This document shows, piece by piece, positions 23,214-31,562 of a DNA stretch of 34,023 nt; positions within the stretch are counted from its first letter, which is position 1; every line of letters begins with the position of its first letter. The stretch lies in contig JBGSTO010000720.1 of the NCBI GenBank assembly GCA_041736465.1, positions 1 to 34,023 of the forward strand, given 5' to 3'. A program made the translations under genes and the position numbers. Under the pieces are notes generated by a model, which was not told the DNA's origin, did no database searches, and worked only from the letters and a program-made list of their open reading frames with translations. Origin of the DNA: JAJUJL01 sp041736465 (GTDB lineage Bacteria; Chloroflexota; Anaerolineae; Anaerolineales; UBA4823).

Positions 23214-24110
23214 TTAATCCTTGATATTCCTCAGCGTGACGATGCCGAGCACGATTCCCGAGATGCTGATCAGCACGAAGATCGCCGACGTGACCGGATC
23301 GATGGCTACACCTGCCAGGATCTGACCGGCAATCATGGCAATCAGCGCCGCGCCCATGGTCAAAATTTTGAGCAGCAGCACGGAAGAGAGGGCATAGCCC
23401 CAGGGCTGTTTTTTCATAAGCAGAGCGGCGGTGATGAAGCTGGTAGGGACGATAACGCCCAGGTCGAGAGCCTGGATGACCATGGTGATGGCGGATTCCA
23501 GTCCTGGCGGCGGAGTCCATGCCAGCAGATGTGGGCCAACCAACCCGAGCCATGCCAGGGTGAGAAAGGCTGCCACGATGATGAAGTATGCTGCGACAGC
23601 GCGGCGCGGGAACCGGTCTGAAATGTGGAGAACGATTTCAGCGGCGTCTAAGCTGCTCATACTTAAGATAAAACCAAAAAGGCTCAACGAGAACAGCGTC
23701 ACGTAAACCAGAAACAGTGGGTTGAACGCAGTCAGGAAGCACATAGCGCCGTAGGTGTAAAGGAAATATCCCAGCGCGCCGGTGAGCAGGAGCTGCCCGC
23801 GCAGGGTACCTCTGCGGCTGAGGGCGATGCCGGTCAAGAGCAGCGGGATCCCGATCAGCAGCGTGATAACATCGGTACCGATTTCCTGCGATGAAGAGTT
23901 GACCGTGTCGTAGCGGTAAAGCCCATGACCACGGATCATGACCGTCTCGCCGCGCAGGGTATCGAACGGATATGGCTCACCGGATCCCTGCCAGAAGACG
24001 CCAGCGCCGGCGGCGAGCATCGCCAGGGGAATGATAAGCATTGCCAGGTGAATGACAGTGCTGTTCGGTTTCACGTTGTGATTGTTGTTTAGCCTGGTAA
24101 GAGTGTTCAT
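23214..24110 (-). CDS. Polytopic membrane protein of unknown function
   Basis: A protein of 298 residues with about eight hydrophobic segments: one near residues 20-40, a polar external stretch with GETVMIRGHGLYRYDTVNSSSQEIGTD, then closely spaced helices through to the end (GYFLYTYGAMCFLTAFNPLFLVYVTLFSLSLFGFILSM and others). I know no function for it; the GLYRYDTV segment may be conserved. I choose the ATG at 24110 because a TATAAT box at 24126-24131 gives a start just before it and because sequence further upstream in this frame is a shadow of the lipoprotein gene. The gene for the frameshifted anchored protein follows after 22 bases, so they are probably co-transcribed. Confidence 0.8.
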   Translation of the reverse strand: MNTLTRLNNNHNVKPNSTVIHLAMLIIPLAMLAAGAGVFWQGSGEPYPFDTLRGETVMIRGHGLYRYDTVNSSSQEIGTDVITLLIGIPLLLTGIALSRRGTLRGQLLLTGALGYFLYTYGAMCFLTAFNPLFLVYVTLFSLSLFGFILSMSSLDAAEIVLHISDRFPRRAVAAYFIIVAAFLTLAWLGLVGPHLLAWTPPPGLESAITMVIQALDLGVIVPTSFITAALLMKKQPWGYALSSVLLLKILTMGAALIAMIAGQILAGVAIDPVTSAIFVLISISGIVLGIVTLRNIKD

Positions 24111-24125
24111 GAGCTGCTCTTTCGA

Positions 24126-24131
24126 ATTATA
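24126..24131 (-). promoter_or_regulatory. -10 box ahead of the polytopic protein gene
   Basis: Minus-strand TATAAT about 16 bases before the ATG at 24110. It overlaps GAATTATATTC (24124-24134), and GAATGTGCATTC lies at 24147-24158 in the -35 zone. The two GAAT...ATTC palindromes could be a paired operator; that part is speculative. Confidence 0.45.
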
Positions 24132-24169
24132 TTCCATGCACTGCTCGAATGTGCATTCACGCCGTTTTG

Positions 24170-25642
24170 CTATGGTTCGATGCGTATCGACCGGATGACT
24201 GCATCGAGCAGCGCCAGGGAAGGTGCAAAACCATCTTCCGGGAGCGCCTCGAGCTGAGCCAACTGCCCGGTCAGCATCTCGGTCCATTCGGCAAATGGGT
24301 CGTAGTCCGCTTGACCGCACTTCGGGCAGGGCGGGGCCTCTGTGGGGAAAATGCCGGTTTGCACCGGGAAGACTGCTGAGATGTAAAACTGCCCATCGCT
24401 GGTCATGCCCTGGAAGGTGTAGAAGACCCATTGATCCAGCACAGGGCCTGGACCTTGCAGGTAGCTGGTCAGGTAGCGAACGCCTTTGCCCTGGGAAAAT
24501 TCGAGTATTTGCGGTTGAGCGCAAAACGCCTGCTGCGAATTAAGCCAGGGAAGGAAGGGCAGGGCCATCTCGTAACCCACGTGGGGCTGCGCACAGTGTG
24601 CAGGCTCCAGCCCGGATTCCAGCAAACCTGCCAGCGCCTGCTGCTGTTGGGTAAACCCCTGCGGGTGATCGTCGCCGTAGCCTGGAAAATCCCTGGTTTG
24701 GAAAACCATTACCTGTGCGGTGCGGTGGTCGGCAGGCAGCAGCGGCAGATCGTACACTCTCCCACCCTGGTAACCCAGGAAGCGGAACTGCACGTGGGCT
24801 GGACGCGACTCGGCATACAAAATCTGGTCGCTGGTGGGGACAGCCGGGATGGTCGTTGCCTCTACCCACGGCGCCAGGATAGGATCGTAGGACAGCTCAA
24901 TCTTCTGCCCAAATTCGAGCCAGCTCAGCGTACGCAGTTGAGATCCTGGTTGAACCGGCTCAGGCAAGAAGGCGAAGGAGCCGGTCACCGTCTGAAACGC
25001 TGCCTCCAGGTCTGGCTTTGCCGCGGCTGCGTCCACAGGGTGAAAACGCGCGCTGAAGAGTGTATTGCCATGCAGCGCCATTACCACCTGAGAGCTTAAC
25101 AAACCAGGAATGGGTGCGAGTACCTCGGCCGGCTCGCCTGCCAGCGAAAGCGCTGTGCGCTCGATTGGCGCCGGGGGGGCCCCGAAAGCCGGGGGTGCCC
25201 CGAAAGAGGCCAGGTACGCATCCACAAGCCGGGTCAGCTCGCTCCCCTCCGGCACCGGTTGAGCGGTGATCTCAACGCTGGCGCGCAGGGGATCGCCGGA
25301 ATTTTCGACTGCCGGGCCATCCAGGCGAATGATTCCGCCGGGCGCCTGGCTCTCATCCAGGGTAAAGTTCAGCGGAAATGCAAGGCAGTAGCCCAACTCC
25401 TCACTGACGTAGGTGTTCAAATCGGTCACCTGGCAGGTCAGCGGCAGCGCGCTGCCAGAAGGCGTGGGCGAGGGATTGATGGGGTTGAACACTTCCGGCG
25501 TTGGAGTAGCGGGTTGGCTCACCTGCGCCTGCACGGGCTGAGGGTCGCGTGCAGCAGCAGGTGCGCAGGCGGTCACTGCCAGCAGCATGGCGGTGCAAAA
25601 CGCAGTATAGAACAGGATTTTTTGAAATTTTTGAGTAGTCAC
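24170..25642 (-). CDS. Predicted lipoprotein of unknown function
   Basis: A protein of 490 residues with a lipoprotein signal peptide ending VTAC, giving lipidated Cys26, followed by a Pro/Thr/Gln-rich linker (27-65) that would tether the folded part outside the membrane. The body is beta-rich. One tract (FGAPPAFGAPPAP) is a small internal duplication in both protein and DNA, and near the C-terminus there is a CPKCG knuckle. The start is a GTG at 25642 with GAGGA eight bases upstream. LysM or propeller motifs are absent. It lies 59 bases before the polytopic gene on the same strand. I cannot name a function. Confidence 0.8.
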   Translation of the reverse strand: MTTQKFQKILFYTAFCTAMLLAVTACAPAAARDPQPVQAQVSQPATPTPEVFNPINPSPTPSGSALPLTCQVTDLNTYVSEELGYCLAFPLNFTLDESQAPGGIIRLDGPAVENSGDPLRASVEITAQPVPEGSELTRLVDAYLASFGAPPAFGAPPAPIERTALSLAGEPAEVLAPIPGLLSSQVVMALHGNTLFSARFHPVDAAAAKPDLEAAFQTVTGSFAFLPEPVQPGSQLRTLSWLEFGQKIELSYDPILAPWVEATTIPAVPTSDQILYAESRPAHVQFRFLGYQGGRVYDLPLLPADHRTAQVMVFQTRDFPGYGDDHPQGFTQQQQALAGLLESGLEPAHCAQPHVGYEMALPFLPWLNSQQAFCAQPQILEFSQGKGVRYLTSYLQGPGPVLDQWVFYTFQGMTSDGQFYISAVFPVQTGIFPTEAPPCPKCGQADYDPFAEWTEMLTGQLAQLEALPEDGFAPSLALLDAVIRSIRIEP

Positions 25643-25700
25643 AGCTTTATCCTCATCAACATAAAAGCGAAACTATCTTGATGATAGCCGATGAAACAAG

Positions 25701-25728
25701 AGAACTCCCCCGTCTCAGAGGGAGTTCT
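25701..25728 (-). terminator. Hairpin between the CoA ligase and lipoprotein genes
   Basis: AGAACTCCC (25701-25709) pairs with GGGAGTTCT (25720-25728), loop 10 bases. It lies about 20 bases after the stop of the minus-strand CoA ligase gene and is followed on that strand by CTTGTTTC, a poor T-run. A terminator is likely but not certain. Confidence 0.6.
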
Positions 25729-25749
25729 GCACTGGTCAAGTGGACAGGA

Positions 25750-27141
25750 TCAGGCGCTGCCATTTTTGGTAGCCCAGATATTGCGAAACTTGCCGCTTTT
25801 GGGGTCGCGCATGGGCGGCTCGGCGGCAGGCAGAATCCGGACGTTCTCCAGACCCTGCTGGTCCAGGTAGCTGCGTGTGTTGTTTAGAACCCGCATCAAG
25901 ACTTGTTCGGCTTCCTGGCTGTCTTTCGGCTCCAGGCGGATTTTCAGCTCTTCATCACCGGTCTGGATCGCCTGAAAGCGCAGCACGCCCGGGGTTTCTT
26001 TGAGGACAGACCACAACGCCAGCGGCAGCACCGGGATGGACTGTTGGTTCTTGGATTTGAAGCGCAAAATTTCATCGGTGCGCCCCTCGACGCGAACCAC
26101 GGGCAGAGTGATGCCACAAGAACAGGCTTCCTGGACGGGGGTGACACGGTCGCCCAATTCGTAGCGGATGATGGGCATCACCCGGTTGGCCAGATTGGTG
26201 ATCAGCGTCCGGTCGGAGAGGGTGCCTGGGTTCACCGGGTTGTACCCGGCGTCGACCGGCTCAAATATCACCCAGTCGGCGTTGATGTGCATGCGCCCCT
26301 GGTTGCATTCGTAGCCCATCACCCCGCCTTCGGAGCAGCCGTAGTTGTTGCGCGGCGGCACCCCAAAAGCCCGGGTAATGCGTGCTCTATCCTCCAGCGA
26401 GAGCGGCTCGGCTGAGCTGATAGCGATCGCCGGATGGATGTCCAACCGCCCTTCGAGCTGCTCCTGCGCCAGCAAGCCTAGCGCGCTGGCATACCCGGAC
26501 AGCATGGCTGGTTTCAGCTGGTTGAGCTTCTGAACGATCTCGCTCACCGGTAAGGTAACAGGGACAAGATGGATCCGCCTGGCGCGCGACCGATTGGAGC
26601 TGCGCTGGCGCTGAAGCATGGTCACACCTAGAAAATGCCCGTTTCCGGCGAAGACTGAGGCGCTCATTCCTCCCTGCTTCATCATCTGGAATATGACTTT
26701 CGGTGAATACCATTCACCGCCCATGCGTAGCACGTTCACTGCTGCAATGACGGCGTCCCAGTTTTTATCTTCGACGAAGATCCCTGGCGTGCCGGTTGTT
26801 CCCGAGGTGGTCCACAGCATATACTTGCCCAAATACGGTTTACCGATGTTTCCCAAGTCTGCGATGTAGCGGCTCACCTCGCTCTTCCGAACCGCCCGAT
26901 CGGTGACCACCTCATCGAAGCGCTCCATCAGCTCGACCTTGGTGACAGGCGGCAGGCGGCGCACATCGCTGATTTCATCCGGCAGGCTGCGGTATTTCTC
27001 CGCATAGAAGGGCGAGTTTTGGCGAGCAAATGCTACCAGCTCTTTGAGGCGCTGCTGCTGGCGGGAGGCGATCAGCTCCGGTCCGCCACGCGTTACCCTC
27101 CGGGCATCGAGAAAAATTGCGATGGGATTGGTCTGTGTCAC
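25750..27141 (-). CDS. PaaK-like AMP-forming CoA ligase (adenylate-forming enzyme)
   Basis: A protein of 463 residues related to phenylacetate-CoA ligase and CapK-type enzymes, which adenylate a carboxylic acid and transfer it to CoA. The N-terminus has the typical RLKELVAFARQNSPFYAEKY and LPPVTKVELMERF. The phosphate-binding loop is TTSGTTGTPG, the adenine region is YGCSEGG, and YELGDRV is the ribose-binding strand; the C-terminal domain ends with GKFRNIW. The start is GTG at 27141 with AAGGAG upstream. It stands alone, with a hairpin downstream and 175 bases before the next gene. No phenylacetate pathway genes are near, so phenylacetate is only one candidate; aryl or fatty acids are equally possible. 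Confidence 0.88.
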   Translation of the reverse strand: MTQTNPIAIFLDARRVTRGGPELIASRQQQRLKELVAFARQNSPFYAEKYRSLPDEISDVRRLPPVTKVELMERFDEVVTDRAVRKSEVSRYIADLGNIGKPYLGKYMLWTTSGTTGTPGIFVEDKNWDAVIAAVNVLRMGGEWYSPKVIFQMMKQGGMSASVFAGNGHFLGVTMLQRQRSSNRSRARRIHLVPVTLPVSEIVQKLNQLKPAMLSGYASALGLLAQEQLEGRLDIHPAIAISSAEPLSLEDRARITRAFGVPPRNNYGCSEGGVMGYECNQGRMHINADWVIFEPVDAGYNPVNPGTLSDRTLITNLANRVMPIIRYELGDRVTPVQEACSCGITLPVVRVEGRTDEILRFKSKNQQSIPVLPLALWSVLKETPGVLRFQAIQTGDEELKIRLEPKDSQEAEQVLMRVLNNTRSYLDQQGLENVRILPAAEPPMRDPKSGKFRNIWATKNGSA

Positions 27142-27316
27142 GGCGCTGCTCCTTCAAGGCAAAATGATATTCTCTCCGATTATGGGTGATCCATCTCGTG
27201 CCGGTAAGCAGGTCAACACGAAGGATGGCTGCTGATTGCAGTTTACCTGCAGTTGGAGATGCGGGTACTGTTCAACAGTCCAATTTCCCCCTGGTCGATC
27301 AGACAGGTTTATTGTG

Positions 27317-28297
27317 TCACGCGTTCTGGAAGAACACTTGCTGCGTGCAGCGGCTCAGTCTGTTGCGCACGCTAAAGCCTTCCAAACCGGCACAGCGCAT
27401 GCCCAGCACCACCGCACCCACGACCGGCGGCGCCTCCAGCCGGATCAGCTTTGCCCTGGGAGCGTGCTGCAGCACGATGCGGCGCATCGCATCGGAGAGC
27501 ATGGCGCCGCCTTCGAACAGGCTTCCGGACTGCACCACTTCGACCTCGCTTTCTTGCAGGTCAAGCTGGCGGATAACAGCCACAGCCACCCAGCCCAGCT
27601 CTTCGCCGGCCCAGGTGATCACCTCGACGGCGGCGGGATCGCCCTGGTTGGCTGCATTGAAGACTTCCACTGCCAGGCGGGCAGGCAGCCGGTAGCGATC
27701 GTTCGACAGCCCTTCCATCAGGTCGAGCTCATCGGCGGCGCTGCTGGCCTTCAAGAAGATGCCGGTCAGCGCGGTGGGTGGGCTGCGCCGTATCCAGGCA
27801 TAGTTGGCCTGCTGCAGGGCTTTCATCACGATCTCGACCGCGCCGCCAAATTCGCCGAAATATGCCCCGTTCCCGACGATGCGCCCCTCGCGGCCGAGCC
27901 GGTCGCGCCCGCGGCAGTTGACCGATGATCCTGCGGTTACGTTTACACCCCATCCCTGAGTCGTGCCTGCCAGCAGGCCGTTGATGGCGTCGTTGACCAC
28001 CTCGACCGGGCAGCTCAACCCCAATGCGGCGATGCTCTCCAGGTGCCCGGGCAGGTCGGAGGGCCAGTCGTAACCCGAGACGCCAAATCCGGCACCCGCA
28101 AGCTGCGCAATCGGGATGCCGGCTCTCTCAACGGCCTGGAACACCGACTGCTGCAGCGCCTGTGCCAGCAGCGGGTAGCCGCCGGTCTGGTGGTTGCCGC
28201 CGCCGGCTTTGCCAAAGCCCAGGCAGCGCCCGCTTTCATCGGCGACCAGGGCGTGAGTCTTGGAGGAGCCGACATCGACTCCCAGGAAGCAGCGCAT
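27317..28297 (-). CDS. BadF/BcrA-type sugar kinase (GlcNAc kinase-like)
   Basis: A protein of 326 residues of the BadF/BadG/BcrA/BcrD ATPase family, in the ASKHA fold. The phosphate-1 loop is VDVGSSKTHALV at the N-terminus, the second is in VNVTAGSSVNC, and adenosine-binding residues follow near QSGSLFEGG. In this family the short forms are GlcNAc, GlcN or N-acetylhexosamine kinases. It follows the GH4 gene by 14 bases and is the last gene of the operon GH1-GH4-kinase, so it most likely phosphorylates a sugar freed by the two hydrolases. The longer members that act on 2-hydroxyglutaryl-CoA dehydratase or benzoyl-CoA reductase carry extra Cys ligands not seen here. Confidence 0.85.
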   Translation of the reverse strand: MRCFLGVDVGSSKTHALVADESGRCLGFGKAGGGNHQTGGYPLLAQALQQSVFQAVERAGIPIAQLAGAGFGVSGYDWPSDLPGHLESIAALGLSCPVEVVNDAINGLLAGTTQGWGVNVTAGSSVNCRGRDRLGREGRIVGNGAYFGEFGGAVEIVMKALQQANYAWIRRSPPTALTGIFLKASSAADELDLMEGLSNDRYRLPARLAVEVFNAANQGDPAAVEVITWAGEELGWVAVAVIRQLDLQESEVEVVQSGSLFEGGAMLSDAMRRIVLQHAPRAKLIRLEAPPVVGAVVLGMRCAGLEGFSVRNRLSRCTQQVFFQNA

Positions 28298-28311
28298 GGT
28301 TGGCTCTCAAA

Positions 28312-29604
28312 TTAAGCGAAAAATTGGGGTAGCCACTGCCGGTTGGTGGCAAGCAGGTCCTCGAGCACCTCTCCGGCATTCTCTGCGGTTGGGCCGAGCG
28401 GGTGCGCCAGCAGCGCCTGCAGTGCAGCCTGGCGATCGCCGTGCACGGCGGCTTCGACGGTCAGCAGCTCGAAAGCCTTGACCCGCGAAAGCAGCTCGAA
28501 ACACGCTTCCGGCAGCGGCTGGGCCGGCAGCGGGTGGATGCCGCTCCTGTCCACCAGGGCAGGCAGCTCTAAGACCCAGTCATCCGGGTAAGCCTGCACG
28601 GCGCCCCGGTTGGGCACATTGACGGTGTGCACCTGCCCCAGGTCGCGGCAGTGCGCCTCGATCAGTTGGGTGGCCAGTGTAGAGTAGTATGCTCCGCCGC
28701 GCTTCATCAACCCCTCCGGCAATTCCGTCCGGGTCGGCTCGGCGTATTGGCGCAGCAGATCCTGCTCGATCTGCATGACCTGCTCGGCGCGAGACGGGGG
28801 CCATTTCTCCTGTTCCTGCAGTTTTTTAGCCGTGTCGTAGAAGTAATTCAGGTAATAGTTGGGGATCATCCCCAGGCTCTCGAGCCGCTGCAGATCCCAC
28901 TCGGGCTCCGGCTGCTGCCTGAGCCGCTCCAGGTAGGCGGGAAACAGGCGCGACCACAAATCCTCGCCGTCCAGGCTGAATCCCCGGTGCCAGGTCAGGT
29001 GATTCAGCCCCAGGGTATGCAGCACGGCGCGGTCTGGATCGACCGGCGCGCCGAGCAGCTGCTCCACCTGCGCCAGCAGCTTCATCTTGGTGGTGATGCC
29101 GACGTTGCACACCCCTGCCGCAGGGATATCCGTCGCCCAGCGGCTTAAAGCCTCGGTGATGAGACCGGCCGGGTTGGTGAAATTCAGCAGCAGCGCTCCG
29201 GGAGCTGCCGAGCGCATATCCTCGGCGATGCTCAGCAAGACCGGGATGGTGCGCAGGGCCTTTGCCATGCCGCCCACGCCGGTGGTTTCCTGACCGATCA
29301 GCCCGTGGCGTTTGCCCAGGTATTCGTCTCCCCGGCGGGCTGGCATCATGCCAACGCGCAATTGGGTGATGACGTAGGCTGCCCCGCTCAGCGCCTGGCG
29401 TTGATCCTGAGACAGGCTGAGCCGGAACGGCGCGCCGCCAGCCTGCAGCATGCGTTGGGCAAAACCGCCCACCACTTCCAAACGCTGGGCGTCGATATCC
29501 ATCAGGCACAGCTCGTCCAACGGCAGGCGGCTGCTGCGCTGCAGGAAGCCGCTGACCAGCTCTGGCGTGTAGGTCGAACCGCCGCCGATAACGGTAATTT
29601 TCAC
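28312..29604 (-). CDS. Glycoside hydrolase family 4 (6-phospho-beta-glucosidase-like)
   Basis: An NAD- and metal-dependent hydrolase of 430 residues that cleaves by an oxidation-elimination-addition route. The N-terminal Rossmann motif is IGGGSTYTPELVSG, metal ligands are Cys166 (in VCNVGITTK) and His202 (LGLNHLTWHRG), and NPAGLIT and GGMAKALRTIP are typical. The CNVG form and TYTPEL are those of the phospho-beta-glucosidase branch, but some family members act on unphosphorylated sugars. I choose the GTG at 29604 because MKITVIGG-like beginnings are universal; the frame extends further upstream without family sequence. That GTG overlaps the GH1 stop (GTGA), so the two proteins are translationally coupled. 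No PTS component is visible, so the source of a phosphorylated substrate is unclear. Confidence 0.9.
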   Translation of the reverse strand: MKITVIGGGSTYTPELVSGFLQRSSRLPLDELCLMDIDAQRLEVVGGFAQRMLQAGGAPFRLSLSQDQRQALSGAAYVITQLRVGMMPARRGDEYLGKRHGLIGQETTGVGGMAKALRTIPVLLSIAEDMRSAAPGALLLNFTNPAGLITEALSRWATDIPAAGVCNVGITTKMKLLAQVEQLLGAPVDPDRAVLHTLGLNHLTWHRGFSLDGEDLWSRLFPAYLERLRQQPEPEWDLQRLESLGMIPNYYLNYFYDTAKKLQEQEKWPPSRAEQVMQIEQDLLRQYAEPTRTELPEGLMKRGGAYYSTLATQLIEAHCRDLGQVHTVNVPNRGAVQAYPDDWVLELPALVDRSGIHPLPAQPLPEACFELLSRVKAFELLTVEAAVHGDRQAALQALLAHPLGPTAENAGEVLEDLLATNRQWLPQFFA

Positions 29605-30920
29605 GCCAACTTCCCTGAAGCGATTAGCTGGCGATACCAGGCTGCACTGTCTTTGAAGGTGCGCTGCTGGCTTTCGTAATCCACGTACACCATCCCGAAG
29701 CGCTTGCTGTAGCCGTGCGCCCATTCGAAGTTATCCAGCAGCGACCACGCGAAGAAGCCGCGCACATCCACGCCGTCCTGTATCGCCAGACCCACCTGAG
29801 TGATGTGCTGGCGCAGGTAATCCAGGCGCTGCTCGTCATGGATGCTGCCATCCGCTCCGATCTCGTCCTTGAAGGCAGCCCCATTCTCGGTGATGTAAAC
29901 CGGCGGCAGGCTGTACTCGGCGTTCAGCTTGTTGAGCAGGCGCCGCAGCGCCGGAGCGCACACTTCCCAACCCATGGCGGTGTACTCAGAGCCCGGCACC
30001 TGTTCCATGCGCCCCTCAGCGCTGATCAGGTGGCGAGAATAAGAGTTGATTCCCAGGTAATCCAGCCGCTGGCTGATGAGCGCCAGGTCGCCGGGTTGGA
30101 CGGAAGGAAAATCGGCTCCCAGGAGTTCATACAGATGGGGCGGGTAGTGGGCCTTGAAGATGGCATCCAGGTACAGAGTTTCGTGCTGCTGCCAGAAATT
30201 ATTCGCCGCTTCCTGGTCTTGTGGGCGACCGCTGGCGGCGTCCACCATCCACTGGCTGAGCACGATGCCGGCTTGCAGGCCCGGTTGGATGGCGCGCATC
30301 GCCTGCACCGCCAGCCCGTGTGCCAGCAGCAAGTGATGGGCGACTTGATACGCCGTGCGCCGGTCTTTTATGCCTGGGGCGTGCTCTCCGCTCAGATGAC
30401 CTTCATTCACCACCACACCCGGCTCGTTGAAAGTCGTCCAGCAGCGCACGCGGTCGCCCAGGCGTTTGACCATCAGAGCGGCGTAATCGGCAAAGAGATA
30501 GGCCGTATCGCGGTTCGCCCAACCGCCGGCATCCTGTAATGCCTGAGGCAGATCCCAGTGGTACAACGTCAAATATGGCTCGATGCCGGCGGCAAGCAGC
30601 CCGTCCACCAGGCGGTCGTAGAAATCCAGCCCGGCGGGGTTGGTTTTGCCGCGCCCAGAGGGGAGCACGCGCGTCCAGGCGGTGCTGAAGCGGTAGGCTT
30701 GCAGACCGATATGCTGCATCAGGGCGATATCCTGCTGCCAGCGGTGGTAGTGGTCGCAGGCAGTATCGCCGGTGCTGCGGTCGCTGATCATACCGGGCGT
30801 ATGGCTGAAGCGGTCCCAGATCGATTCGCCCTTGCCATCTTCGTTCCAGGCGCCTTCGATTTGATAGGCAGCCGTAGCTGCACCCCAGACAAATTTAGAT
30901 GGAAATGCGGGTTGGTTCAT
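29601..30920 (-). CDS. Glycoside hydrolase family 1 beta-glucosidase
   Basis: A retaining beta-glycosidase of 439 residues, cytoplasmic, with no signal peptide. The N-terminal GH1 signature is FVWGAATAAYQIEGAW, the acid/base is Glu166 in TFNEP, and the nucleophile is Glu345 in YITENG. The aglycone residues around NSYSRHLI and the WSLLDNFEW sequence (which binds the glucose 4- and 6-OH) are those of beta-glucosidases; the phospho-glycosidase signature residues (Ser/Lys/Tyr near the C-terminus) are not obvious. It is the first gene of an operon with GH4 and a sugar kinase. Start: ATG at 30920 with only a weak purine-rich ribosome site. No promoter is clear. Together the three probably degrade a beta-linked di- or oligosaccharide inside the cell. 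Confidence 0.95.
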   Translation of the reverse strand: MNQPAFPSKFVWGAATAAYQIEGAWNEDGKGESIWDRFSHTPGMISDRSTGDTACDHYHRWQQDIALMQHIGLQAYRFSTAWTRVLPSGRGKTNPAGLDFYDRLVDGLLAAGIEPYLTLYHWDLPQALQDAGGWANRDTAYLFADYAALMVKRLGDRVRCWTTFNEPGVVVNEGHLSGEHAPGIKDRRTAYQVAHHLLLAHGLAVQAMRAIQPGLQAGIVLSQWMVDAASGRPQDQEAANNFWQQHETLYLDAIFKAHYPPHLYELLGADFPSVQPGDLALISQRLDYLGINSYSRHLISAEGRMEQVPGSEYTAMGWEVCAPALRRLLNKLNAEYSLPPVYITENGAAFKDEIGADGSIHDEQRLDYLRQHITQVGLAIQDGVDVRGFFAWSLLDNFEWAHGYSKRFGMVYVDYESQQRTFKDSAAWYRQLIASGKLA

Positions 30921-30966
30921 GCTGTATTTTTATTCTTCTTTCTTTGATGCCAGACCTGCAGGCCGG

Positions 30967-31551
30967 CTATGAAGTGGGATCTGCTGGCAGGGGATTGCCA
31001 TCATCATCGATGGGTTCCAAAGCAGGCAGCTCCTGGATGGAGGACAGGCCAAAGTGCTGCAGGAAATCCTGGGTGACGCTGTACAGAATTGGCCTGCCCG
31101 GTGCCTCGGCTCGCCCGACTTCCTGGATCAACCCTTTGCTCAACAGGCTCTTCAGCACGCCGTCGCTGTTCACCCCGCGAATGGCATCGATCTTCGGGCG
31201 CGTGACCGGCTCCTTGTAGGCGATGATCGCCAGAGCTTCCAATGCCGCCCGGCTCAAGCGGCTGGTCGCTTCCAGACCCAGGAAGCGTTCGACCAGCTCA
31301 GATAGTTCCGGCGCACTGGTGAGCTGGTAGCGGCTGTGGTGGCGCTGCAAGCGCAGCCCACGGCTCTGGCTCACCAGCAGCTGGGCATACTCGTCGAGAG
31401 CCTGCTCGATTTCGCGGGCGGGCAACTCTAAAGTCTCTGCCAGTTGGGCGGCGGTAACGGTTCCCGGCGCCACGAACAGCAGAGCTTCCAATTTTGAAAG
31501 CAGGGGAATTGCATTTTCAGTCAAAGTGGACTCACGGATGCTATGATACAA
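30967..31551 (-). CDS. scpB: Segregation and condensation protein B
   Basis: The winged-helix subunit that, with ScpA, joins SMC in the bacterial condensin. It has 194 residues. LSKLEALLFVAPGTVTAAQLAETLEL is the first winged helix; LSRAALEALAIIAYKEPVTRPKIDAIRGVNSDGVLKSLLSKGLIQEVGR is the ScpB signature of the second. The C-terminus is acidic. The start is a TTG (31549-31551) or another TTG nine codons further in; no ATG is available. An exact TGGTATAAT box lies just upstream, giving a leader of about ten bases. scpA is not adjacent, whereas in most genomes scpA precedes it, so this scpB stands alone. Confidence 0.93.
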   Translation of the reverse strand: MYHSIRESTLTENAIPLLSKLEALLFVAPGTVTAAQLAETLELPAREIEQALDEYAQLLVSQSRGLRLQRHHSRYQLTSAPELSELVERFLGLEATSRLSRAALEALAIIAYKEPVTRPKIDAIRGVNSDGVLKSLLSKGLIQEVGRAEAPGRPILYSVTQDFLQHFGLSSIQELPALEPIDDDGNPLPADPTS

Positions 31552-31552
31552 T
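31544..31552 (+). promoter_or_regulatory. Extended -10 promoter of the G5 lipoprotein gene
   Basis: TGATACAAT fits TGnTATAAT with one mismatch. The start should be near 31559, four bases before the ATG at 31563, so the transcript would have almost no leader. The element overlaps the TTG start codon of scpB on the other strand. Confidence 0.5.
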
Positions 31553-31562
31553 CTAGCGCGGC

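Noticed and set aside
24111..24524. N-terminal extension of the polytopic membrane protein
   Set aside because: It is a shadow of the lipoprotein gene, and a TATAAT promoter lies between it and the ATG at 24110.
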